From an uncultured Sphingomonas sp. (GTDB taxonomy: Bacteria > Pseudomonadota > Alphaproteobacteria > Sphingomonadales > Sphingomonadaceae): a DNA stretch of 38,027 nucleotides. The first letter of the stretch is position 1, and each line of letters starts with the position of its first letter. Both the position numbers and the translations under genes were made by a program. Below, in pieces: positions 25,431 to 33,998 of the stretch. The stretch covers positions 1-38,027 of the forward strand of contig CAJYOI010000035.1 in the NCBI GenBank assembly GCA_913776045.1, written 5' to 3'. Below the pieces are notes generated by a model. The model saw nothing but the letters and a program-made list of their open reading frames with translations, made no database searches and was not told where the DNA came from.

Positions 25431-25494
25431 GCGTCTGCCGATAGCAGGAGAAGCCTAATTCACGTTTAATGACGGGCGATGGTCGCGTTCGGGT

Positions 25495-25523
25495 AAAAAA
25501 AAGGCGTGGGCGAAGCCCACGCC
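25495..25523 (-). terminator. Strong intrinsic terminator of rho
   Basis: On the minus strand the arms GGCGTGGGC / GCCCACGCC (25515-25523 and 25503-25511) close a TTC loop and run straight into eight U residues (A run 25495-25502). It is the most textbook intrinsic terminator in the window. Confidence 0.93.
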
Positions 25524-25525
25524 GT

Positions 25526-25583
25526 CGGCCGGGTTGCACCCGCCGGCCGTGCCGGTGCGAGTCCTGCGGCGGGCCGCCGCAGG
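25526..25583 (-). repeat. Two extra hairpins in the rho 3' untranslated region
   Basis: Between the rho stop and its terminator lie arms CGGCCGG / CCGGCCG (25526-25532, 25543-25549) and a palindrome CCTGCGGCGG / CCGCCGCAGG (25563-25572, 25574-25583). Neither has a U tract. The 162-bp gap 25431-25592 is otherwise empty. Confidence 0.6.
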
Positions 25584-25592
25584 CCGCAGCCG

Positions 25593-26849
<1,257 letters not shown>

Positions 26850-27009
26850 CTGTGGCGTCCGGACTTGGAGGCTGTCGGGGGATTTTCGGGCGCTGCGGTG
26901 TCGACAGTCGACGGGTGGCGCGAACGAGAGGCGAGGAAGACGCGCCCGCAGGGCTGCGGATCGCGATTGAAAGCGAGTTAGGATTCGCCTTCGCCCAAGT
27001 CAACCCGGC

Positions 27010-27465
27010 TCAGAAGGGTTTTACCACCACAAGTATGACGATCAGGATCGCGGCCAGCGCCGGAACTTCGTTGATCAGCCGCAGCTGGCGGCCGGTCAGC
27101 GTCGCGTGACCCGACTGCAGCTTGCGGGCATAGCCGATCGCCCAGCCGTGATAGCCGCTGAGCAGCAGCACGACGAGCAGCTTGGCATGGAGCCACCCCA
27201 GGCCCGGCACGCCGTCGAACAGCCCGGCATTGGCGGCGAGCAACAGCCCGAGCACCCAGACGATGACCAGCGACGGCGTCAGGATCATCCGGCGAAGGAC
27301 GCCCTCGCGCTTCGTCCAGCGCGCTTCTTCCCTTGAATCGCCCAGCCCCTCCTGATGATAGACCAGATAGCGCGGCAGCATGAACAGCCCGGCCATCCAG
27401 AAGATCACGAAGACGATGTGCACCGCCTTCACCCACAGATAGGATTGGCCGAGAAGGTTGGTCAT
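27010..27465 (-). CDS. hemJ: Protoporphyrinogen oxidase HemJ
   Basis: Inner-membrane enzyme that oxidises protoporphyrinogen IX, the penultimate haem step in most alphaproteobacteria. It has 151 residues and four membrane segments. It opens YLWVKAVHIVFVIFWMAGLF with His16, the conserved haem-binding/active residue, then LPRYLVYHQE. WLHAKLLVVLLLSGYHGWAI carries further conserved His and Lys. The ATG at 27465 overlaps the hemE stop (ATGA). The pair hemE-hemJ-rho next to oriC is the usual arrangement in this group. Confidence 0.93.
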   Translation of the reverse strand: MTNLLGQSYLWVKAVHIVFVIFWMAGLFMLPRYLVYHQEGLGDSREEARWTKREGVLRRMILTPSLVIVWVLGLLLAANAGLFDGVPGLGWLHAKLLVVLLLSGYHGWAIGYARKLQSGHATLTGRQLRLINEVPALAAILIVILVVVKPF

Positions 27466-28505
27466 CGCGGCGACCGTACGCGATCGATCAGCTGCTGAAC
27501 ATGCTCGATCGGTGTAAATTGACCGATGCCGTGACCCAGGTTGAAGATGTGCGGTCGGTCGGTGAAGGCGTCCAGGATGCGGTCGATCCCGGCGTCGAGC
27601 GCGTCGCCCCCGGCGAACAGCGCGATCGGATCGAGGTTGCCCTGCACCGGCAGGTCGGTCGGGAGCACGGCGTTCGCCCAGGCGGGATCGACCGTCTCGT
27701 CCAGACCGACCGCATCGGGCCGCACGCCGGCCACGTAATCGACCAGCTTCGCCCCCGATCCCTTGGGGAATCCGATGACCGGCGTACCCGGGCAACGCTG
27801 GTGCAGGGCCGCGACGATGCGGGCGTTGGGGGCGATCACCCAATCCTCGTACTGCGTCGGGCTGAGGCTTCCGGCCCAGCTGTCGAACAGCTGCACCGCC
27901 TCCACGCCATGCGCGATCTGCTGTGCCAGATAGTCGACGGTCAGGTCGACGATCCGGTCGACCAGCGCCGTCATCGCAGCCCGGTCTGCATAGGCGAGCG
28001 TCCGCGCCTCCGCCTGGTCCTTCGAGCCCTGCCCCGCGATCATGTAGGTCGCGACCGTCCAAGGCGATCCTGCAAAGCCGAGGAAGGTGACTTCTGGAGG
28101 CAACGCCGCGGCGACGCGGGTGCAGGTGTCGTAGATCGGCTGGAGCTTGGCGGTATCCGCCAGACCCAGCGCATCGATCGCCGCATGGGTCGTAAGCTTG
28201 GGGGCGAGCCGTGGCCCCTCCCCCGCTTCGAACCACAGGTCCTGGCCCAACGCCCAAGGCACCATCAGGATATCGCTGAACAGGATTGCACCGTCGAAGC
28301 CGAAGCGACGGATCGGCTGGAGCGTAATTTCCGCCGCTGCCTCCGGATCGGTCGCCAGCGCGAGGAACCCGCCCTTCTCTGCCCTCAGCGCGCGATACTC
28401 CGGCAGATAGCGTCCCGCTTGGCGCATCAGCCACATCGGCGGCACCGATGGCATATCCCCCCGAAGCGTCTGGAGGAGCGGTTTCGTAGGCGCAGATCCG
28501 GTCAC
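27462..28505 (-). CDS. hemE: Uroporphyrinogen decarboxylase
   Basis: Converts uroporphyrinogen III to coproporphyrinogen III in the cytoplasm; 347 residues. The N-terminal signature MWLMRQAGRYLPEYR has the conserved Arg/Gln pair. FSDILMVPWALGQ carries the catalytic Asp, GFAGSPWTVATYMI follows, and FNLGHGIGQFTPIEHV is the standard C-terminal motif. The GTG at 28505 is chosen because it opens shortly before KPLLQTLRG; the frame stays open further upstream through the origin but without family similarity. Its leader is the A+T-rich part of oriC, so transcription and replication control may interfere here. Confidence 0.95.
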   Translation of the reverse strand: MTGSAPTKPLLQTLRGDMPSVPPMWLMRQAGRYLPEYRALRAEKGGFLALATDPEAAAEITLQPIRRFGFDGAILFSDILMVPWALGQDLWFEAGEGPRLAPKLTTHAAIDALGLADTAKLQPIYDTCTRVAAALPPEVTFLGFAGSPWTVATYMIAGQGSKDQAEARTLAYADRAAMTALVDRIVDLTVDYLAQQIAHGVEAVQLFDSWAGSLSPTQYEDWVIAPNARIVAALHQRCPGTPVIGFPKGSGAKLVDYVAGVRPDAVGLDETVDPAWANAVLPTDLPVQGNLDPIALFAGGDALDAGIDRILDAFTDRPHIFNLGHGIGQFTPIEHVQQLIDRVRSPR

Positions 28506-28805
28506 ACTCGCGTCCCAACTTAAAAAGAAGAAGAGAATATAAGGGTTGTTGAAGGTTGTTGGCGCGTGGGTAGCGGGGTTTCTTTCCCCGTCCAGACTCT
28601 GCCAACAGATTGACCGGGAAAAAGCGCCGAAAGCCGTGCGATTCGATTCCGCTATCCCCGTTATCCACAGCCTGTGCACCGATCGGCGAATTGTGATGTG
28701 CGTTGTGGATATCGGTGGATGAATCGGCCGGATTTTGTCGGTTTGGTGGCCGGGCCGACTTACGCTATCCGCCGTCCCCATGTTGTCCACAGATCGCTCC
28801 AGCCG
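28506..28805. other. Predicted chromosomal replication origin (oriC)
   Basis: A 300-bp gap between divergent hemE and ppsR, the place of oriC in Caulobacter and other alphaproteobacteria. DnaA-box-like sites: TTATCCACA (28661-28669, perfect, plus), TGTGGATAT (28704-28712, minus, 8 of 9), TTGTCCACA (28783-28791, plus, 8 of 9) and a weak GGTGGATGA (28714-28722, 7 of 9). The stretch 28519-28560 is about 70% A+T, with AAGAAGAAGAGAATATAA and two GGTTGTTG repeats, and would suit unwinding. GANTC methylation sites are at 28595, 28640, 28645 and 28721. A TTAA-N7-TTAA CtrA site was not found. Confidence 0.88.
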
Positions 28806-29627
28806 GTGAAACTGCACCTCCACCTGCTGTCGGACTCCACCGGCGAGACGCTGGAGAATATCGCCAAGGCGGCGCTGGCGCAGTTCGACGACGTCGATAC
28901 CCAGCGCCACTTCTGGCCGATGATCCGCAACGAAGCGCATCTGGAGCGCGTGCTTGCCGAAATCGGCCAGCATCCGGGCCTCGTGCTCTTCACGCTGGTC
29001 AATCCGGCGATCCGCATGATGTTGGAGGACCGCTGCCGCGCGATGGGTTTGCCCGCAGTCGCGCCGCTGGACGGCGTGAACGATGCGCTGTCGGGGCTGC
29101 TCGGGCAGGAAGCGAAGGCGCGGCCGGGCCGCCAGCACATGCTCGATGCGGCCTATTTCGCCCGCGTGGAGGCGATCCAGTGGACGATCGCGCATGACGA
29201 CGGCATCGCGTCGGACGATTGGGAAGAGGCCGATATCGTTCTGGCGGGCGTCAGCCGGTCGTCGAAGACGCCGACGTCGATCTACCTCGCCAACCGCGGA
29301 TACAAGGCGGCGAACATACCCATCGTGGTCGAAAGTCCGCCGCCGGCGATCCTCTATCAGCTGAAGAAGCCGCTGGTGGTCGGGCTGACCACCAGCACCG
29401 ACCGGCTGGTCCAGATCCGCCGCAACCGCCTGCTCTCGCTCAACCAGAAGACCGAGACGGCCTATGTCGAGCAGGAATCGGTCGCGCGCGAAGTCGCCTA
29501 TGCGCGCCGCCTGTTCGCCGACAACGGCTGGCCGGTGATCGACGTCACGCGCCGATCGATCGAGGAAACCGCCGCGGCGATCATCGCGCTGGTCAGCGAA
29601 CGCAATTTGCCGAAGGTGGAGCGATGA
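28806..29627 (+). CDS. Pyruvate, phosphate dikinase/PEP synthase regulatory protein (DUF299)
   Basis: Bifunctional kinase/pyrophosphorylase that switches pyruvate phosphate dikinase or PEP synthase off and on by ADP-dependent phosphorylation; 273 residues. It begins LHLHLLSDSTGETLENIAKA. The P-loop-like GVSRSSKTPTSIYLANRGYK is at about 148-167, then NIPIVVESPPPAI. The start is taken as GTG 28806, straight before the LHLHLLSDSTGET motif. An ATG at 28674 would add 44 residues made from oriC sequence and is rejected. ATGA overlap with maf. The target enzyme is not in the window. Confidence 0.93.
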   Translation: MKLHLHLLSDSTGETLENIAKAALAQFDDVDTQRHFWPMIRNEAHLERVLAEIGQHPGLVLFTLVNPAIRMMLEDRCRAMGLPAVAPLDGVNDALSGLLGQEAKARPGRQHMLDAAYFARVEAIQWTIAHDDGIASDDWEEADIVLAGVSRSSKTPTSIYLANRGYKAANIPIVVESPPPAILYQLKKPLVVGLTTSTDRLVQIRRNRLLSLNQKTETAYVEQESVAREVAYARRLFADNGWPVIDVTRRSIEETAAAIIALVSERNLPKVER

Positions 29628-30220
29628 GACTGATCCTGGCCTCCGGCAGCGCGTCGCGCCGGGCGATGCTCGAAGCCGCGGGCGTGACCTTCGCGATCGA
29701 GCGGCCGAATGTCGACGAGGATGCGGCGAAGGCGTCGTTGCTGGGCTCGGGCACCGCCCCACGCGACGTGGCGGATGCGCTGGCGCAGTTGAAGGCGGTG
29801 AAGGTGTCCGCGCGCGAGTCAACCGCGCTGGTGCTCGGGTCGGACTCGGTGGTCGAACTGGCCGATGGCACGATGCTCGACAAGCCGACCAGCCGCGAGG
29901 ACGCTGCCGATCATCTGCGCCGCATGTCGGGCAAGCGCAGCCGGCTGCATAGCGCGGCGGTGATGGTCGAGGGCGGGCGACCGGTGTGGCGCGAGGTCGA
30001 CACCGCGCATCTGTTCGTGCGGCCTTTGTCGGACGCGTTCATCGACGCCTACCTCGACGTCGAATGGCCGGCGATCGGGGCTTGCGTCGGCTGTTTCAGG
30101 ATCGAAGGGCCGGGTGCGCAGCTGTTTTCGCGGATCGACGGCAGTCAGTTCACCGTGCTCGGGCTGCCGCTGTTGCCGGTCCTCGACTATCTGCGCGTCC
30201 GCGGCGTGCTGATGTCATGA
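29624..30220 (+). CDS. maf: Maf-family nucleotide pyrophosphatase
   Basis: House-cleaning nucleoside triphosphate pyrophosphatase that removes modified or non-canonical pyrimidine nucleotides; 198 residues. The N-terminal LILASGSASRRAMLEAAGV is the family signature (S-x-S-x-R-R). LGSDSVVELADG carries the catalytic Asp. Then DKPTSREDAADHLRRMSGK, and YLDVEWPAIGACVGCFRIEG in place of the more common GKAGAY, which is usual in alphaproteobacterial members. It is fused by ATGA overlaps to ppsR upstream and aroE downstream. Confidence 0.94.
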   Translation: MRLILASGSASRRAMLEAAGVTFAIERPNVDEDAAKASLLGSGTAPRDVADALAQLKAVKVSARESTALVLGSDSVVELADGTMLDKPTSREDAADHLRRMSGKRSRLHSAAVMVEGGRPVWREVDTAHLFVRPLSDAFIDAYLDVEWPAIGACVGCFRIEGPGAQLFSRIDGSQFTVLGLPLLPVLDYLRVRGVLMS

Positions 30221-31083
30221 CGCCACCGCGCGCCGAGGTGATCGGCGATCCGATCGCCCAGTCCAAATCGCCGCTGATCCACACATTCTGGCTCGATGCA
30301 TTGGGGCTGGCCGGGAATTACGGGCGTGTGCATGTGACCTCGGACGATCTTCCGGGGTATTTCGAGCGCGTCCGAGCCGATCCCGACTGGCGCGGGTGCA
30401 ACGTCACCATGCCGCACAAGATGGCGGTTATGGCGCTGGTCGATGAGGTCGATTCGGTTGCGGAGCAGGTCGGCGCAATCAACACGATCGTATCGCGTGA
30501 CGGCCGTCTGATCGGGTATAATACCGATGTCGGCGGAATCATCGAGCCGTTGAAGCGTCCCGACCGGGGGATCGGCGGCTATCGCTGCCACGTCGCGACC
30601 TACGCCCAGATCATCGGCGCGGGTGGTGCCGCACACGCAGCCGGCGTCGCGCTGGCGTCGATGTACGATCTGGAATTCTATAATCGTACGCTCGATAAGG
30701 CGGTGGCCTTGGCCAAGCTGTTCGGACTCGGGCCGGATCATGCAGCCGGGCTGGAGGGTCTGGGCCCGATCCGCAATGCCGATGATGGACCTGACGATCA
30801 GCGGTATAGCCATGTCGTCTTCAACGCATCGTCGATGGGGATGACGGGGCAGTTGCCCGTCCCGATCGATCTCGATCCTTACTATCCCGATACGATCGTG
30901 TTCGATGCGGTCTATTCGCCAATGGAAACGCCGTTGCTTGCCGCGGCCCGCGCGCGGGGATTGCGGACGATCGATGGTCTCGAGATGCTGATCGGACAGG
31001 CGGCGCTGGCATTCGCCCTGTTCTTCGGCGCGGAGCCGCCGCGGGAGCGGGATGCGGAACTGCGCGCCCTGCTTTCGGCATGA
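30217..31083 (+). CDS. aroE: Shikimate dehydrogenase
   Basis: NADPH-dependent reduction of 3-dehydroshikimate in aromatic amino-acid synthesis; 288 residues. The shikimate site is GDPIAQSKSPLIH and NVTMPHKMAVMAL, with catalytic Lys68. VGAINTIVSRDG and IGYNTDVGG follow. The NADP-binding loop is IIGAGGAAHAAGVAL, unusually with AAHAA where many have RA-A. It ends with GLEMLIGQAALAF. There is a short insertion around 107-120 (KRPDRGIGGYRCHVATYAQ) before the Rossmann domain. ATGA overlaps on both sides. Confidence 0.95.
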   Translation: MTPPRAEVIGDPIAQSKSPLIHTFWLDALGLAGNYGRVHVTSDDLPGYFERVRADPDWRGCNVTMPHKMAVMALVDEVDSVAEQVGAINTIVSRDGRLIGYNTDVGGIIEPLKRPDRGIGGYRCHVATYAQIIGAGGAAHAAGVALASMYDLEFYNRTLDKAVALAKLFGLGPDHAAGLEGLGPIRNADDGPDDQRYSHVVFNASSMGMTGQLPVPIDLDPYYPDTIVFDAVYSPMETPLLAAARARGLRTIDGLEMLIGQAALAFALFFGAEPPRERDAELRALLSA

Positions 31084-31688
31084 GTGATCGTCGCCCTCTC
31101 ATCCTCGGCCTCACCGGTTCGATCGGCATGGGCAAGTCGACGGTCGCGGCGATGTTTGCGGATGCCGGCGTTCCCGTGTTCGACGCCGACGCGACCGTTC
31201 ATGCGCTACAAGGCCCCGGCGGTCGGATCGTCACGGCGATCGAGGCGCGATTTCCCGATACGACCGGGCCTGACGGCGTGGACCGCACCGCATTGGGCGA
31301 AGCGGTGATCGGGAAGCCCGAAGAATTCGCGGCGCTGGAAGCGATCGTTCACCCCGCGGTCGCGGAGGAGCGCGAGGCGTTTCTTGCCGCCCATGCCGGT
31401 GCGCCGCTCGTCGTGCTCGACGTGCCGCTGCTGTTCGAAGCCGGCGGCTGGCAGGCGGTGGACAAGATTGCCGTCGTGTCCGCCGCACCGGATGTCCAGC
31501 GTGCCCGCGTGCTGGCGCGGCCCGGCATGACGCAAGTGCGGTTCGAGGCGATCCTGGCCAAACAGCTGCCCGATGCCGAAAAGCGCGCCCGCGCCGACTT
31601 CGTCATTCCGACGGACGGTTCGCTGGACGCGACGCGTGCCGAAGTGGGGCGTGTCATCGCTTGCGTGGCACGCACGACAGGAGGATAA
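31080..31688 (+). CDS. coaE: Dephospho-CoA kinase
   Basis: Last step of coenzyme A synthesis; 202 residues, normal. P-loop LTGSIGMGKSTVA at 11-23, then VPVFDADATVHALQGPGG, HPAVAEER, LVVLDVPLLFEAG and RPGMTQVRFEAILAKQLPD, the usual family order. The start overlaps the aroE stop (ATGA). Its last codons GGA GGA TAA lie in the stem and loop of an inverted repeat that includes the dnaQ ribosome-binding site. Confidence 0.96.
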   Translation: MSDRRPLILGLTGSIGMGKSTVAAMFADAGVPVFDADATVHALQGPGGRIVTAIEARFPDTTGPDGVDRTALGEAVIGKPEEFAALEAIVHPAVAEEREAFLAAHAGAPLVVLDVPLLFEAGGWQAVDKIAVVSAAPDVQRARVLARPGMTQVRFEAILAKQLPDAEKRARADFVIPTDGSLDATRAEVGRVIACVARTTGG

Positions 31689-31695
31689 GTCCTCC
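31680..31695 (+). promoter_or_regulatory. Inverted repeat hiding the dnaQ ribosome-binding site
   Basis: GGAGGATAAGTCCTCC: 6-bp arms (31680-31685 and 31690-31695) around a TAAG loop. The left arm is the only Shine-Dalgarno-like sequence for dnaQ (ATG 31696). The right arm touches the start codon. The coaE stop TAA is at 31686-31688, in the loop, so a ribosome finishing coaE would keep the stem open. Confidence 0.7.
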
Positions 31696-32385
31696 ATGCG
31701 CGAAATCGTGTTCGATACCGAAACCACCGGCCTCAGCTTCGCCGGTGGCGACCGGCTGGTGGAAATCGGCTGCGTGGAATTGGTCAACAAGGTCGAGACG
31801 GGCAACAGCTTCCACGCCTATCTGAACCCGCAGCGCGATATGCCCGAGGAGGCGGAGCGGGTGCACGGCTTGTCCGCCAAGTTCCTGTCCGACAAGCCGC
31901 TGTTCGCGCATATCGTCGCCGACATGCTCGACTTCCTGGGCGATGCGCCGCTGATCGCGCATAATGCCGCGTTCGACTTTTCCTTCCTGAACGGCGAACT
32001 GACGGCGCACGGCCATGCCGAGATCTGCCGCACGCGGATGGTCGACACGCTGATGATCGCGCGGACCAGGCATCCCGGCGCCAAGCACACGTTGGATGCG
32101 CTCTGCGTCCGCTACGGGATCGATCGCTCGCACCGTATCGTCCACGGCGCGCTGCTCGACGCGCAGCTGCTGGCGCAGGTCTATGTCGAGCTGACCGGCG
32201 GGCGTCAGATCGGCCTCGGCCTCGCGGTCGATACGGTCGTCGATGCGCCTGCCGCCGTGGCCACCGTCCGCGCCGAAATGCGCCCTCCGCGGCCTCATGC
32301 CGCAACACCTGAAGAACTCGCTTTGCACGCCGAGTTTATGAAGGGGGTCAAGGAACCGCTGTGGGGGGGCGCCGCGTTCGGTTGA
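31696..32385 (+). CDS. dnaQ: DNA polymerase III epsilon subunit (proofreading exonuclease)
   Basis: 3'-5' proofreading exonuclease of the replicative polymerase; 229 residues. ExoI motif IVFDTETTGL has Asp7 and Glu9. ExoII is LIAHNAAFDFSFLN. ExoIII-epsilon is HGALLDAQLLAQVY, with catalytic His and Asp. The final part (about 180-229, including EELALHAEFM) would bind the polymerase alpha subunit. It lies next to coaE as in most alphaproteobacteria. The right neighbour here is hpf, not secB. Translation may be coupled to coaE through the inverted repeat at its start. Confidence 0.96.
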   Translation: MREIVFDTETTGLSFAGGDRLVEIGCVELVNKVETGNSFHAYLNPQRDMPEEAERVHGLSAKFLSDKPLFAHIVADMLDFLGDAPLIAHNAAFDFSFLNGELTAHGHAEICRTRMVDTLMIARTRHPGAKHTLDALCVRYGIDRSHRIVHGALLDAQLLAQVYVELTGGRQIGLGLAVDTVVDAPAAVATVRAEMRPPRPHAATPEELALHAEFMKGVKEPLWGGAAFG

Positions 32386-32391
32386 CGGAAC

Positions 32392-32414
32392 GGGGGGCCA
32401 TTCCTAGGTCCCCC
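32392..32414 (+). terminator. Hairpin between dnaQ and hpf
   Basis: Arms GGGGGGCC (32392-32399) and GGTCCCCC (32407-32414) pair over eight positions with one G-U pair; loop ATTCCTA. It starts 6 bp after the dnaQ stop, so it may terminate that operon or stabilise the hpf leader. There is no U tract. Confidence 0.5.
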
Positions 32415-32441
32415 ACCCCAGAACGAGAAAAGGAGATACTC

Positions 32442-33035
32442 ATGGAAATCCGGGTTTCGGGTCATCAGGTCGATACGGGCGATGCGCTGAAGAGCCACGT
32501 CGAGGATCGCCTGCAGGGTATCGCCGACAAGTATTTCTCCCGCGCCATTTCCGCCCAGGTGACGTTCGGCAAGGGACCGCACGATCACGGGTTCAAGTGC
32601 GACATCGTCGCGCATGTGATGCAGGGCCTGGTGCTGAAGGGCCATCACGAAACCTCCGGCGACGAAGCGCGCCTAGCCTTCGACGGCGCCGCCGACAAGA
32701 TCGAGAAGCAGCTGCGCCGCTACATGCGCCGCCTGAAGGACCGCAATGCCGGCCAGGCCGCCGAATTCGCCGAAGCCAATGGCTATGACAATGCGGGCTA
32801 CACCGTGTTCAACGGCGGTGCCGAGGAAGAGGCGGAAGTGGCCGATGCGCCCCTGATCATCGCCGAAACCCGCGTCGACGTGCCAGATGCCAGCGTGTCC
32901 GACGCGGTCATGATGCTCGACCTGCGCAACACCAACGCGCTGCTGTTCAAGAATAGCGGGACGGGCAACTTCAACATGGTCTATCGCCGCCACGACGGCA
33001 CCATCGGATGGGTCGAGCCTAACCGGGCCGGCTGA
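32442..33035 (+). CDS. hpf: Long-form ribosome hibernation promoting factor
   Basis: Binds idle 30S subunits and promotes 100S dimers in stationary phase; 197 residues, the long (two-domain) type. The N-terminal S30AE domain (about 1-105) reads MEIRVSGHQVDTGDALKSHV, with a Lys/Arg-rich face near KQLRRYMRRLKDR. A linker (about 108-140) follows. The C-terminal dimerisation domain has AVMMLDLRNTNALLFKNSGT, GNFNMVYRRHDGTIGWVEP. AAGGAG lies 6-7 bases before ATG 32442. ptsN follows by 26 bp, the widely conserved hpf-ptsN pairing, but rpoN is not present next to it. Confidence 0.95.
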   Translation: MEIRVSGHQVDTGDALKSHVEDRLQGIADKYFSRAISAQVTFGKGPHDHGFKCDIVAHVMQGLVLKGHHETSGDEARLAFDGAADKIEKQLRRYMRRLKDRNAGQAAEFAEANGYDNAGYTVFNGGAEEEAEVADAPLIIAETRVDVPDASVSDAVMMLDLRNTNALLFKNSGTGNFNMVYRRHDGTIGWVEPNRAG

Positions 33036-33061
33036 CCGATCCCGCCGACGGACAAGGGGGC

Positions 33062-33538
33062 ATGATGACGACGGCCGATCTCGGCGACCTGCTGGCACCG
33101 GATGCGGTGCTGGCCGATGTCGCGGCGGGCAACAAGCGCGCGCTGTTCACCGCGCTGGGCGCTGCCGCGGCACGGGTCTGGTCGCTGAACGAGGGCGTCG
33201 TCGCCACCGCGCTCGCCGCGCGCGAGAAGCTGGGCACGACCGGCTTCGGCGGCGGCGTCGCGGTGCCCCATGCCCGGATCGAAGGACTGGAGGCGGTGCG
33301 CGGCGTCTTCGTCCGTCTGGCGCGCCCCATCGAATTCGACGCGGTCGATTCCCTGCCGGTCGACCTCGTCTTCATGATGCTGTCGCCACCGCAAGCGGGG
33401 GCCGATCATCTGAAGGCGCTGGCCCGCGTGTCGCGTCGCCTGCGGGACCGGCCCTTTGCCGAGAAACTGCGCGGGGCGGGCTCGCGCGACGCGCTCTACG
33501 CCCTGCTGACGACGGCCGAGACGCGTGACGCCGCCTGA
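33062..33538 (+). CDS. ptsN: Nitrogen-type PTS enzyme IIA (EIIA-Ntr)
   Basis: Phosphorylated regulator of the nitrogen PTS, linked to nitrogen, potassium and stringent-response control; 158 residues. The phosphorylated His70 is in GGGVAVPHARIEG. LAAREKLGTTGFGGG precedes it and VDLVFMMLSPPQAGADHLKAL follows, both family signatures. An AAGGGGG run is 3-8 bases before the ATG. A second ATG at 33065 is possible. It follows hpf and overlaps the next gene by 14 bases. Confidence 0.94.
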   Translation: MMTTADLGDLLAPDAVLADVAAGNKRALFTALGAAAARVWSLNEGVVATALAAREKLGTTGFGGGVAVPHARIEGLEAVRGVFVRLARPIEFDAVDSLPVDLVFMMLSPPQAGADHLKALARVSRRLRDRPFAEKLRGAGSRDALYALLTTAETRDAA

Positions 33539-33998
33539 GGGCGTGCCTTCGGGAGCGGAGGCGCATTACCGCTCGCTCGAATCGCTTTACGCTTCGGCGC
33601 CGATCAACGCGCTGTTCGAGTCGCGGCTGACGATTCCGGCCGCGGGGCTCAGCCGGATCGCCTTCACGCTCGACGACCGGCATTTGCATGCCGCGGGGGC
33701 TGTCCACGGCACGGCCTATTTCAAGATGCTCGACGATGCGGCCTTCTACGCCGCGAACAGCTTGGTCACCGACCGATTCCTGCTGACGACCGCGTTCAAC
33801 CTGTTGTTCACCCGACCGCTGGGCCCGGGCCCGGTGGTGGCGGAGGGGCGGTGGGTCAGCGGGCAGCGCCGCGTGCTGATCGCCGAGGCGCGGATGATCG
33901 ACGCGTCGGGCGAGGAGGTCGCGCGGGGGACGGGCACGTTCATGAAATCGCGAATCCCGCTCGCCGGGCTCGACGGCTATCGCAGCACTGCCGGATGA
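33525..33998 (+). CDS. PaaI-like hotdog-fold thioesterase
   Basis: A 157-residue protein with a hotdog fold, expected to hydrolyse acyl-CoA thioesters. AAGAVHGTAYFKMLDDAAFY at about 56-75 is the family helix with its HG and acidic Asp. Strand pairs FNLLFTRPLGPGPVVAEG and RRVLIAEARMIDASGEEVAR follow. The start is GTG 33525 within the ptsN 3' end, giving a 14-base overlap. The substrate is unknown. ATGA overlap with the following DUF1491 gene. Confidence 0.85.
   Translation: MTPPEGVPSGAEAHYRSLESLYASAPINALFESRLTIPAAGLSRIAFTLDDRHLHAAGAVHGTAYFKMLDDAAFYAANSLVTDRFLLTTAFNLLFTRPLGPGPVVAEGRWVSGQRRVLIAEARMIDASGEEVARGTGTFMKSRIPLAGLDGYRSTAG

Noticed and set aside
28674-28805. Upstream ATG extension of the DUF299 regulator through oriC
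   Set aside because: The extra 44 residues have no family similarity and would be encoded by DnaA-box DNA; the GTG at 28806 directly precedes the conserved start.
28506-29822. Open minus-strand frame extending hemE upstream across oriC and ppsR
   Set aside because: No HemE similarity upstream of KPLLQTLRG and it covers a well-supported gene on the other strand.
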